Source: Apodospora peruviana (taxonomy: Eukaryota > Ascomycota > Sordariomycetes > Sordariales > Lasiosphaeriaceae). Taken from it: DNA of 64,000 nt. The number at the start of each line of letters is the position of its first letter. Within the stretch, counting starts at the first letter, position 1. Made by a program: the position numbers and the translations under genes. Shown here one piece after another: positions 42,352 through 54,021 of the stretch. The stretch is from contig JAUEDM010000001.1 in assembly GCA_033439685.1 (NCBI GenBank), positions 4,154,001 through 4,218,000 of the forward strand, written 5' to 3'. The notes beneath the pieces were generated by a model. It saw nothing but the letters and a program-made list of their open reading frames with translations. It made no database searches and was not told the origin of the DNA.

Positions 42352-43490
42352 TGGCTCGGTAGGTCGGCTTTATGTCCGTCAGCCCTACGACGACAGCTCG
42401 GTACTTGTCCTGGTGTGGGTAGATGGCGTGTAAAGGCTGAAGCTCGACCTTGGCTCTTGAGATGCTCTCTCTCCAAGTGCTTCTCTAACGGGACGAGTTG
42501 CTCGCTGGGGGCTGATGCGCGGTGGTGTGTTGTCCGGTTCAGACCCGTACCTGATACAGGCGTGGGAGGTACAGTGGTTGAATGTGGGTTTTTCAAGCGA
42601 TGAGCCTTCGACAGACAATATCAGTCACGAACCAAGAGAGATGAGTAGTAGTAGTATCAAAGTTGAAGTAGCAGAGAGGGAGGAAAGAAAGAAGAAAACA
42701 TGCCGTCAACATATCATAGACAGGAGACTCCGACAGATGTCGGAAGGCATCACGGATGAGACTAGCGGCAGGCCCCAAGAGAAGGATCTGACATGGTGAG
42801 GCGCATTGCATCTCCAATCCTTACCCTTTGCTGCCCATCCCTGCTCTTCCGGGTTTCCCGCGTTTCTACTTCCGGTTAGCGTTGAGCGCATCTGCAAGCT
42901 GAGCCCTTCATAGATAACCCTAACCCATTTCCAATTTCATCATCCCGTGCATCGTCAGACACAGAAGCTTGGTGTTGAGTGGTGCATTTGCAAGAGGGTG
43001 GTCCTGAGTAATCATCAGGCCCAAGGTTCCTTACCGGCATGCATTGTACCGACTTAGGCACCCCGTACTAACACGCGTAAACGTAAATAGGGTATCCGTA
43101 GCGTTGGCCAGTAATGCTAGGGGACCATGAAAAATACCCCCGTATACGGGCTAGCCAAATATGAGGCAACCAACCAGCTTTCCCGTATCTCCGAGTTACC
43201 CGCATACATGAGTAGGAACCTTTTTAACCAGTTATCGTTTGCCTTACAAGGCGAAAGTCAACCGGGGGCCCAGTCCCGGCTCCCAAAGGATTATGAATCT
43301 GCCGATCACCGAGGGCTCACTCAATGTACGGGGTTTTAGATCCATGTTGCACCCGTATACATCCCAAGAACACAGAATAAGATCAATGCACAAGGTAAGT
43401 AATAGTAGTAGTAGTAGTAGTCGTAGCAGTAGTAGTAGTAGTCGTAGCAGTAGTAGTAGTAGTCGTAGCAGTAGTAGTAGTAGTCGTAGC

Positions 43491-43576
<86 letters not shown>

Positions 43577-45038
43577 CATTCAACACCCTCGCAACTGGTA
43601 CTAACTGTTGATGACCGCGTCGCTCATGCCTACGAACTCAACGTATTAGCCCATCCAAAAGGATTCAATAATTCCAAGTCGAAAGGCTTGGAAATATAAT
43701 GGGTCATGTACTGCTCCATGGCACAGCCGAGCCGCGGCCCCTCACCAACTGAATTGGACGTGGGTGCTACCTATCTTCCTGGCTAAGGATTCCGACCTAA
43801 TTTTTTATTCTGGTAGCAACTGCTATTATCGTCCCCTATGGTTAATTGTCAAGACTGCAGATATCTGCATGGGATTGATTGTTGGACTTGGCATGATGAA
43901 CTCTTTCAGTTCAGCGGAGAAAATTGCGAGACATATTCATCTCATTCTCATTCTCATTTCCTTCGACATTGCATGGTGATGATCACGTCGTACAACTCCG
44001 ATCTATTAGCATGACCCGATGAGATGCACTGAACCTAAAGACTAAAAATAGCTCGGTGACAGTTGGCAATTCAACCCTTGGCATGAACCCAGTGCCAGGA
44101 GAGCAGGCAGCAACCAAAGGGATTTAGGAAAGCATACCAATTGGACGAGCTTATTTGACGCTTTCTCTTTTTGACAGGTGGTGCTGATTACCCGTCTAGT
44201 GTAGATGGTAGCATACCGTAGCTCGTCACAGAGGGCCAAAGGCTGTCATCTTGGTGGCGTTTTGAAGGGTCAGTTGTATCCATGTCTCTTCATAGACCTT
44301 GCAGCTCCCTTTGCCCCTGACTAGAGATCCAATGGCCGCGGAGAGTGTTTTCATGGGGTAATGGATTCATTCCACGTCATACCAATCGTCACGCCTCAAA
44401 ACACCAAAGCTGAATCTTGTGCGTTGTTGGAAAGGAGGCTGTATATATCAGCCCATGCGGGGCGTCGGGAGTTGGGAGTCTGGGGCTTCCCCAGACTACC
44501 TAATCAACAGCCTTTAAAACAGAACGTCGTATCAGAAAGCGCATCATTATTATCAGGTGATCTGTTTGACTGCCGACTGTCGGGGAGGGCGTCTGGCTCC
44601 AGTTGGTCTTTGTCCCTATTTGGTCAATAGGGGTGTTTGTCGTCGGGCATCCGGTTCCAGCCTTCAAGCCCAAGAACGGATGGGTCTCCTTGACATTATA
44701 CTGTTGGCATGCTCAGCCGGGACACGAGGCGGTGGCAGTCCACTGAAAGCCGACGCGCGGCAGCTACTCTCTGCGTAAACCCAAGCCGGTTGAAGATTAG
44801 TCAAACACTGGCTAAAATGTGCCTTTTTATCTAATTGTGATATTTGATCAAGAGACGTGACTTGGGGGGCAAAGATGTATAAGAGGAGGGATGTGCTCCT
44901 CTTCTCAGGATTCCGGACCAAGATAACACAAAACATCTCTATTACCCTCGAAAAAACGCATCGGGACTTCGTATCCATTCGTTGAAGAACATAACCATTC
45001 TCAAAGCTCTTCGTTATTTAGATCATCACTCAGACAAC
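42352..45038. other. Gene-poor stretch with AGT minisatellite
   Basis: 2.7 kb between the regulator and the first small secreted protein. Contains the AGT array at 43402-43576; no domain-bearing frame on either strand, no terminal-repeat element recognised. Confidence 0.5.
43402..43576. repeat. AGT trinucleotide array with nested 21-bp minisatellite
   Basis: About 175 bp of AGT units. In the first half the variant TCGTAGC recurs at 43421, 43442, 43463 and 43484, a strict 21-bp period; the second half is pure AGT. Confidence 0.95.
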
Positions 45039-45805
45039 ATGGTGTCTTTCAACCATCTCCTGTCCATCGTGGTCGCCATTGCCGGTGCTGCCCCAGGAGT
45101 CCTAGCTGGGACTCTGATCGAGGCTGTCAACAAGGCGGACGCCGTCACCTATGATGTCTCTGCTGCCGCATCAAAGCGCAGCGTCGTCTACAAGCGTCAT
45201 CCCACCGACCCCTATACCGGATGGCAGTGCGCCCCTTGGTGGCCGCTCCAGACCGTTCCCTCCAGCCCGACTTGCTCGACCAACAACTGCTATCGGTATG
45301 TCATTCAACTCACACGCTCATTCAATAGATGCTCAGTAGCTCTTTTCCACCTACAAGGTGTATTAGGTTACTAACCTCGCCAAATGCAGCGCCTTCCTCA
45401 ATGCTCGCAAGGGATCCGATGGCTTCGTAAGTACCTTACTCATCAACGCCCTGCTTTGCGTAGACTGCCCGACCTTATTCAGAGAAATCTAACGCCAAAT
45501 TTCTTCCTCGATAGCATTGCCCCTCTGTCGCCTACGATTACTGCTGCCAGTGGTACTCCCTAACCCCATCCGACAGGGCTCTGGTCGTCGAGTACGGCAA
45601 TCTGTACCACTACCTTCCGTGGACCGGCAACTGCGGCGCCGCTGGACCATTCAACACCGCTGCTGATGTCCAGAACGTCGTCAAGAAGGTTGATGATGTT
45701 TGCGCCTGCACTATCAACCACAAGGTTCTGGTGCAGGGACCCAACGACTACTTGAGTCTGACGCCCCTTCCCCTGGATGATCCCGTCTGCCTGCAGAACT
45801 TGTGA
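45039..45805 (+). CDS. Small secreted cysteine-rich protein 1
   Basis: Three exons (45039-45295, 45390-45426, 45515-45805) give 194 aa. A signal peptide (LLSIVVAIAGAAPGVLA, cleavage near residue 23) is followed by two Lys-Arg sites (SKRS, YKRH) that Kex2 could cut, then a mature domain with ten Cys, including YCCQW and CAC pairs, enough for five disulfides. Trp/Tyr-rich elements such as TGWQCAPWW and HYLPW suggest a compact extracellular fold. No family recognised. An upstream in-frame ATG at 44982 would place 19 residues before the signal sequence and is less likely. Could be a host- or surface-interaction protein (inference). Confidence 0.8.
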
Positions 45806-46926
45806 GGAGGCATAGAAAACGGATAGTAGCCAGGTGGGAGAGATAATTTGGCTTGGATATGCGAACTACACTCTGGTTTCTTTGGTTGGAAAATTCCCTG
45901 TAGTGTTTCCAGCCTTCTGGAGAAGATCTGGGGGTTTCAGGTTGTCAGATGTCACTGATGAACTGTGTTCTCTCGTTTATGAATTGTTAGTATCTGGTAT
46001 TACACTACTATTTGATTGCGTAAACACGTATTTGTGAACCATTGCCGAATTTTTGTGCGAAGCGTAAGATGGTAAAACAAGGAGAAAAGAAACAAAAACA
46101 AAACATTGAATTTCTCTCCGAGTCGAGCATCAAGCAGGATACGAAAAAGCCTGACCATGGATTCTATCCTTGATCCACTCAGCGATGACTATCAGTGCCA
46201 GTGTGACAGGATTGCCAACTGACAAGGTAAAGTCGCTTCATCGCTTCATCACGTCTTCTTTCCCACCGAACACCGAGTGATACCATGCTGGGCCAAGTCA
46301 GCACCAAGACTTATCTTTCTGGCCATTGAACTCTGAGTCGGGTATAAGAGAGTATATAAGAGAGTAAAAAAGGATATTTCTGGTGATCTGTGGCCCGTGT
46401 CGTTCTTATGTTGAGGTAGCACTCTTCGTGGGGTGATGGTCACAACGTGAACCATCAACCATCACCCAACATCACCTCCCCCTCCTCCCCCCCCCCCCCC
46501 CCCCCCCCCAAAACCACCACCAACACTTTCTCCAACCCTTCACACTGACCACGTTAGAGTTATTGCCGCATGCACAAAAGTTTCATCTGAAAGGTATTGT
46601 ATCCATTTCGGAGTGGATAGAGGTGGTTGGGACGAACCGTGCGATCCAAGATCCACAGATCACCACGAACTTACATGATTAGCATCAGATCTCGGGACGG
46701 AAATGCTTCCATTAGACGGAGATATTCATATGCATGACATCAATCGAGCCTTCCTGCCTCCCTATTTATAAGATAGATATAGTGATGGCTGGAAGGAGGT
46801 CGAGGAGCAGAACTCTTTTCCCCAGAGACAAACTTGAACAGCCAAGCCATCTACTCACCAGCCTACTCACCAACCACCCACACAACGCACAGAACCAGCT
46901 TGAAAAAAGCAAACAACCAACCTCCC
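45806..46926. other. Intergenic with poly-C tract
   Basis: 1121 bp between the two secreted-protein genes. A run of 23 C at 46487-46509 follows a CCTCC-rich stretch. No gene seen. Confidence 0.5.
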
Positions 46927-47544
46927 ATGAAGCTCATCCTGCCTCTTGCGGCGCTTCTCGGGCTCGCAGTCTCCTACCCGGCCGGGGAGCCGGAGGAGAC
47001 AGTACCCGAGACAGCAGCAGACGCAAACTGCCTCAAGCCACCCCAGATGGCACACATCATCTTCCACGCTGCCCCGGTTCAATACGATCTCACGATCCCA
47101 GCCGATGGGCAGATGCACCCGACTAGTCAGTACTCGCATCCTCATCTCCCCTATCTCCTCAAGTATGGGTTGACCTGACAGCAGCATGACATGGCAGACA
47201 ACGGACTAAACGTCAACCTCATTGACATGCCCGACTTCAATATCTGGCAGTGCGACTTTGTCACCCACCAACCGGTGACCATGGTCCAACAGCTCACCTA
47301 TAACAACCCTCCCGTCAACCAGTATGCGGTCGGTCCGCCGCAGCCCATCGACGGTGTCACCTGCCGACCCACGTGTATTCCGACATACAGTGCGTCCATG
47401 ATCACAAAATCCAAGCATTCTGTAGTATTTCGGGCTGACGTCGAATCATATATAGGTTACTGCTATCGCAACAACACATATATCGGAGCCTGTTGCAACG
47501 GATACTGTGCCGGAGACACATGTAAACCGTGGCGGAACTTCTGA
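46927..47544 (+). CDS. Small secreted cysteine-rich protein 2
   Basis: Three exons (46927-47125, 47198-47389, 47456-47544) give 159 aa. Start MKLILPLAALLGLAVS is a classical signal peptide, with an acidic propeptide-like stretch (EPEETVPETAADA) after it. The mature part has nine Cys, including CRPTC and ACCNGYC in a tight C-terminal block. No homologous family recognised; it differs from secreted protein 1 but shares size, exon number and location. Both introns are GT-AG, 66-72 nt. Secretion is a confident reading; an effector-like role is only a guess. Confidence 0.8.
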
Positions 47545-48360
47545 GATGTTTGGCAGGTGCAGGACAGGGGGAGCCTAATTTGTGTCTCAGTTTCTTTTGT
47601 GTATGTTTCTTTGATGGCATATTGTGATACTTATGACAGGGGGTGTGTCGATGGTACGGATTTATGAACTAATTATCCAGGAGGGAAAACGGGGATTGGT
47701 AATGTCTTGATATAATGTTTTCATCGTGCTCTATAAAGCCATGGGATTCGAGTTGTCCTCTATCATCTAGACTAGTATTTCTTCAAGGGACACTTTAACT
47801 CGGTGAGATGAACCCTTGCGTCGGAACCGACACTCACGCCAAGCAAACATCTGTTGGGAATAAATGCAGCAAGTTCCAGCCTCACGTCGTACCGAGTACC
47901 GCGTTGATTTAATCCCCAGCCTCTTTCACATACCCCTTATTTTGTTCTGATGATTGTGAGATGACGAACGATTACTGTTCGGGTCGAGAATTAACCTTGC
48001 CTGGTGATGCAATGAATTGGAGGCGGGGTCGATGCCACTCAGCATTCGCCATTCAGCCCAGAGAAAAGCTACGGGCGCCGGGACCCCACATAAACGGGCG
48101 GGGAGCTTCTTACCGGGGAGGCTCCCAGCCAATCACAAGCTCGGACCCTCATCGAAAGGCATCGAAAGTCTAGAGCTTTCCACGCGCTGCCTGCAGCCCC
48201 TTCCCGTCGCTGAAATTCTTCTACCCGCCCGACTTTCTCAGCCTGGTCCTACATCTTCATACCCAACATTCCAGAACCCAGCCAGCCAAAGAGTCGATTT
48301 CCCTGAGCTGCGAACCGAAATACCACTTGATACCCCGAAAAACAACACATCTTTTCCATA
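47545..48360. promoter_or_regulatory. Sti1 promoter region
   Basis: 816 bp upstream of sti1. CTAGAGCTTTC near 48170 and GAA-type blocks could be heat-shock elements but spacing is not regular. No gene seen. Confidence 0.35.
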
Positions 48361-50325
48361 ATGTCTACCGCAGACGAGCTCAAAGCTCTCGGCAACAAGG
48401 CCATCGCGGCGAAGAACTTCGACGAGGCCATGTAAGTCGATTTGATGGTGCCCGAGTTAGAGACAGACGGACAGACACTGACTGGCATGCAATGCGTAGT
48501 GACAAGTTTACCCAGGCCATTGCCATCGACCCCAACAATCACATCCTTTACAGCAACCGGTCGGCTGCGTATGCCTCCAAAAAAGAATGGGACAATGCTC
48601 TGGCCGACGCCACCAAGACGACGGAGCTGAAGCCCGACTGGCCCAAGGGTTGGGGACGGAAGGGCACAGCGCTGTACGGAAAGGGTGATCTTCTAGGGGC
48701 AAACGACGCATACGAGGAGGGCTTGAAGCTGGATCCTAACAATGCCGGCATGAAGAACGACCTGGCTTCCGTCCAGCGGGCGATGGAGGCGGAAGCTGGA
48801 GGAGCAGGTATGATATACCAGTAAAACCTCTCTGCGCCACAATGGCCCAAAGGCTGACTTGCGGATACGATAGGCATGGACCCGAGCGGCGGCCTCGGCC
48901 AGATGTTCAATGACCCGAATCTCTTCCAGAAACTCGCCAGCAATCCCAAGACGAGCGCCTTCCTTGCCGATCCGAGCTTCATGGCGCAACTACAAGCCAT
49001 CAGACAGAACCCCAAGAATGCACAGAACCTGTTCGGTGACCCGAGAATGATACAGGTCCTCGGCGTGCTGATGGGTGTTGACATGAATATGGCCACCCCC
49101 GAACAGGCTGCTGCTGCTACTGGTGGCCAGGCAGAGCAGGAGGAGGATGTGGATATGCCCGACCTTGTGCCCGAGCCGGCGGCCCCTAAGCCGGCAGCTC
49201 CAAAGAAGGCGCCGACCCCCGAGCCGGAGCCGGAGCTAGATGAGGAGGAGCTGGAGAAGAAGAAGGCTAAGGAGGCGGCGAACAAGGAGAAGGCGCTTGG
49301 TACGGAGAACTACAAGAAGCGTAACTTTGACGAAGCCATCAAGCACTACCAGGCTGCATGGGATCTCCACAAGGACATCACCTATCTGAACAACCTCGGC
49401 GCAGCTTACTTCGAGAAGGGCGACTTCCAGAGCTGCATCGACACGTGCAACCAGGCCGTCGAGGAAGGTCGCGCCCTGTACGCCGACTTCAAGACGATCG
49501 CCAAGTCATACGCGCGTATCGGCTCAGCCTACGAGAAGCAGGGCGACCTAGGACAAGCCATCGACTACTATAACAAGTCACTTCGCGAGCACCGGACGCC
49601 CGAGGTCGTCAACAAGGTGCGCACGGCCGAGCGCAACAAGATCGAAGCGGCACGGAAGGCGTACATCGACCCGGCCAAGGCCGAGGAGGCGCGCGAGGAG
49701 GGTAACAAGAAGTTCAAGGAGTCGGATTGGCCCGGCGCGGTCGCCGCCTACACAGAGATGGTCAAGCGCGCGCCCGACGACCCACGCGGGTACAGCAACC
49801 GCGCGGCGGCTTTCATTAAGCTGCTCGAGTTCCCGAGCGCCGTCGAGGACTGCAACCTGGCGATCAAGAAGGACCCCAAGTTTATCCGCGCCTACATCCG
49901 CAAGGCGCAGGCTTACTTTGGCATGCGACAATACAGCAACTCGGTCGACGCCTGCACCGAGGCGCAGGAGGTTGACCAGGAGCACCATAACGGCGCGAAT
50001 GCCCGAGAGATTGAGCAGCAGCAGCAGAAGGCGTTTACGGCCATGTATGCTGCGCGGGAGAACGAGACGGAGGAGCAGACGCGGGAGCGGCTGATGCGGG
50101 ATCCTGAGGTGAGTTTCTACTGCCGTATAATTATGATGTGACTATATATGCTAACGTTTCCGCTCCCCACAGATCATGGGTATCATGCAAGACCCTGTGA
50201 TGCAAGCCATTCTCCAACAGGCGCAGTCGGAGCCCGCGGCGTTGGCGGAGCACATGCGGAATCCCACTGTCAAGACCAAGATCCAGAAGCTCGTCGCTGC
50301 TGGCGTCATCCGCGTCGGTCGGTAG
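48361..50325 (+). CDS. sti1: Hsp70/Hsp90 organising co-chaperone Sti1
   Basis: Four exons (48361-48431, 48500-48807, 48874-50108, 50173-50325) give 588 aa, normal for Sti1/Hop. Domains in order: TPR1 (KALGNKAIAAKNFDEAIDKF), DP1 (MFNDPNLFQKLASNP), a Pro/Glu linker (about 245-280), TPR2A (GTENYKKRNFDEAIKHY), TPR2B (EGNKKFKESDWPGAVAAY) and a C-terminal DP2 (IMQDPVMQAIL). The TPR domains bind the EEVD tails of Hsp70 and Hsp90 and pass clients between them in the cytosol. Housekeeping. Confidence 0.96.
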
Positions 50326-50816
50326 ATATTGAGGTCTGAACGTGAGTAGTGGGGAGGTTTGTCTCGGCATGTCTTTGAGGATAGCATGGGTTTTACTGGT
50401 TTTGTCGATGCCTGTACCAAGGACTACAACGGCGCATATTATCTTTGCACACGCACAAATGAATGACTAATTATGTACTTTGGATCTTGCATCCTGGCGT
50501 TCGATTGCTCAAGAGTTTTCGTGGTTGACCCTGATTATGTTATCAGGTACAAGTTGTACATCTTACGTCAACGTTGTTTTCGTTTTCACAAGATGTTCTA
50601 CGCGTTACTTCACGTTTAATCTCTACACTGTGAGATAAGAGGTCATGTTCTCCCATTCTCCTCAGCCAAGTGCCAAAGCAGGAGCGTGATCATCATTCAT
50701 TATGCCAACAGATAGGTATCTGTCTCCTTTGCAAAAGGGGTATTCAACTATCAAGATCCTTTCTCCCCCAAATTTCGCTACAAAGTCAGCAAATTCCTGA
50801 CCTCATCTACCCCCCC

Positions 50817-50847
<31 letters not shown>

Positions 50848-50971
50848 AAAAAAAAAAACAAACAAAAAAAATGGTGCTCGCTCGGCACTGAAACCCAAGC
50901 CGGGAATCCTGCTTCGCGTTGTTTCCCAAACGCAAAACCTGGGCAGCCAGCCTTCCACCTAGGTGCCTCAC
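50326..50971. other. Convergent intergenic region with C28A21 tract
   Basis: 646 bp between sti1 and the nicotinamidase gene; carries the compound homopolymer at 50810-50858 and no gene. Confidence 0.5.
50810..50858. repeat. Compound homopolymer C28-A21
   Basis: 28 C followed directly by 21 A; resembles the A37G12 tract in the 31-kb intron. Confidence 0.95.
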
Positions 50972-51899
50972 TCACTGCTCAAACAACACCCTAACCTCCT
51001 GGCTATCAACACTAACAACCTTTACTCCTTCCTTGGCCATATCTTTTTTGCATTTCTCCCACTCGTCGCCTGGATAAACGGCCTTGGTCCCTTGGTCGAT
51101 GACGACCGTCTCAAACCCTTGGGCGTGCGCGTCCGCCGCCGTGCTGCGCACGCAGTAATCGCCAGCCAAACCGACGACATAGACGTGCGTGATCTTTGCT
51201 TCCCTCAGAGTTTGGGTGAGTCCGCTATCGCTGACATGAGGAGGAGAAAACGGATCGTAAAAGGCGCTATACATTTCCACGCGGGGGTCCGTGCCCTTCT
51301 CGATGATCTTGTCGAGGAGGGAAGTGTCCAGTTCTGACACCAGAGCGGCGCCGGGGGTTTCTTGGACGCAGTGGACGGGCCAGAGAGTGGTCGTGTACTT
51401 TTCGAGGGGGTTACGCGGGTTGGTGATTGTTACCGAGTCGGAGAAGGGGACGCGGCCCGGGTGGTTGGCCGCGAAGGAGACGTGCGAGGGCGGGTGCCAG
51501 TCTTTCGTGGCGATCTTGAGTGCGAATTTGGAAGAGCCGAGGAGGCGGTTGATGAGAGGGATTATGGAGCGGCCGTTGGGGACTTGGAGGGAGCCGTTCT
51601 GAGTTGAGGTTGATGTTAGTTTGGGTTATCAAAATGTCTCGTTGAGTTCTGTAAAAGGAATTCATGGCGAGTGGAAGGTAGGTCAGGTAATAGGCGGTCG
51701 TGATGTAGTAAGACGGCGGGTGTGAAAGTGAGTGAGTGGGAGGGTCGCATGCTAAGAACAGCTCAACAACCATCACGAATAACAAATATGCATTCATGTC
51801 GTGGGCGCAAAATAGAAGCACATTGATGCTTACGGGTGGGCAAAAGTCTTCTTGCATGTCTACGACAAGCAGCGCTCGTTTGATGGCTGGTTCGGCCAT
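50972..51899 (-). CDS. pnc1: Nicotinamidase
   Basis: Two exons, 51899-51834 and 51598-50972, give 230 aa; the 235-nt intron is unusually long for this window but the join PP|NGSLQVPNGRSI fits the family. Catalytic Asp14 in VVDMQEDF, metal ligands in DWH (55-57), the Lys-containing EKGTDPRVEMYSAF, and nucleophile Cys171 in GLAGDYCVRST form the isochorismatase-fold triad. The enzyme hydrolyses nicotinamide to nicotinate and ammonia for NAD salvage and thereby relieves sirtuin inhibition. Divergent from HMG-CoA reductase across 2.1 kb. Confidence 0.95.
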
Positions 51900-54021
51900 G
51901 TCTGCTCCCACCACCTCTTTACCGCGTCAGATTAGTGTGTTTTGTGTTTTCCTAGGCTCTTCTTGTGTGAATAATTGAATGTGTCCAAGGACAAGATGTA
52001 AGGTATGAAAACCAAAAAAAAAATTTGTTAGTCTCGACTGTGGCTTGACCTTATGGGAATGACCTCTTAAATATATGCTTGGTTGGACCGTTGGAGCAGT
52101 GTCTGACACTGGGATGTTGGGGGTTCACAGTTGTGAGGCTGTTACTCAGTTGAGCTCAAACTGCCACTGCTTGCACTGGAAGTCTGCCACAGTGGCGCCT
52201 GAGCGACACGAGTGCTCGAGTCGAGACCGCGTCGGCGCCGTGACACATGCAACGACCGGGAATTGCCGTTCTGTCACGGACAAGACGAACCATGCCGTCC
52301 GAATGAGAAGAAACTTGGAAGTTGCAGCTGTATCATGATTCTTGCCGCTCCCTTGTATTGTTCACCTTGATATATTACCCCAGATCCCACCATGCTACCA
52401 ACTAACCTGTACCGGCTGTGGCTTTCCTCAAGTCCTGCCTTGCTCTCGAGTTGTTCCCTTATTCGGCGAACCCCTGTCGATCAACGGGAGGCCGAGAACG
52501 GCTCCTAAGGTGGGGCACCGGCCATTGCATTGGCGCTCTCTCGCCGCAATTTCGCAACTACCAGAAAGTGGGGTTCGCCTGAGTGGCAGTGAACGAGGAC
52601 GGTTTACGAAAGGCTCTCGCCTGCCGTGCCGTCCTCTTGACCTGTAGGTATCAGTTTGGTTGCAAAACTTGGACGAGTACGGTCTTATCTTGCAGGCCGC
52701 GCAATCGACTTAAGTGAGCCTGGCTTTCTGGCTCATCTGTTCTCGTGACACCGGCAACAATATTAAGGAGTTGCCGCTGGTGAACAATCATATCCCACAA
52801 AGGCGGCCAACCGTCTGTCCTGTCCACATGGGTGTTTTTTGTTGGTGGCCACGAGTTCAGGGTTTTGCGTTGACTGACCCTCTGCTGAATAGAGAGAGAC
52901 CTGGGAGTCCGGAGGGGCGGTGGCACAAAGCACCAACCGGACGAGACACTCAACGGCTGCCAATGATGCAGTGATCGTCAGTCTCACAGCACACCGGGCG
53001 AGAGACGGTTCCTGTTCTTGATGGCGTCCCCGGGTTTCTCACTTTATCTTTTTGGGCCAAAATGGCTGGTAAATCCGCAATGCCATCCGTTGTGCCGGGG
53101 TTTTGAAGGATGGGGAGCTGACGGTCCAGACAGCCCCGACTGGCTGGTGTCCCCTGGCACTCTTGGGGATCCGGTGCTGCAGTACACGTTAGGTGGGGGT
53201 GTTACGTCGATGCGCTAAACTGGCGGTGGTCTTGTGTCGCCCCATCGATTGAAATTCTTTTTTCTTCTCCTTTTTTTTAGTTTGAATCACCGCCTCCGAA
53301 GTCACTCGTGGAGCCAGTCACTCGCAGAAAAGAGGCATCACCCTCTCTCGTTCAACACGTTTCCCGAATCCTGTAAAGCTCCTCCACGAGTAGAGAGGGC
53401 TATTTCAACCACTTTGGTGTTGGATTGGAGTCGTCATTATCTCCGTATCCGCAATTTGCTGCAACTCCCCCCAACCGACATTTTGGAATTGTGCATTGCC
53501 GTCTTGCCTTCGCCCGAGCTCGAGGTGAACTTCCATAAGCAGAAACTCTCCGGGGCCGCTCCTTGTCCACACCGCCGACTTTCCCCAGAAACACCGGCAC
53601 CCACAGACACAGGCAGACGCTGTCACAAGTGCACCGGGCAACAAACAGAGTTTTGCGTTGCAGCTTCGAAGTACACGCCAACTCGGAACAATATTCGAGA
53701 CATCGCGGGGTCTAGCGACAACCCAGACGTCAACCGGTGCATTCTTTTGGTGAGCTACATCCAATGCCTCAAGCCAGCACATATCATGTCCTTCACCCTT
53801 GAGCTCTCCAGCGAGAGGCTTGCGTTTGTGTCGCCGCCATATCGCAGCTCACAAGCATGGCCGGCATTCGCAATACTCGACTCGTTCGCCTGCGCCTGCC
53901 CGACGTGCAACTCGTACAAAATATGTTTGGCTTACACCACGGTCTAGATTCTTGGCCACCTTCCCGCCCCCTCGTCCAATGTCTGTCGGTCTGCCGTGAC
54001 CCTATCAGTTCTCTTCACAAG
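51900..54021. promoter_or_regulatory. Divergent region with long leader of HMG-CoA reductase
   Basis: 2122 bp between the nicotinamidase and HMG-CoA reductase starts. The last ~800 bp hold several ATGs, including a 237-codon open frame (53234-53947) and an in-frame ATG at 53857. These could be upstream frames in a long mRNA leader. No domain seen. Confidence 0.45.

Noticed and set aside
53234..53947. 237-codon frame as a separate protein gene
   Set aside because: No domain, low-complexity start, located in the leader/promoter of HMG-CoA reductase; kept only as a possible upstream frame.
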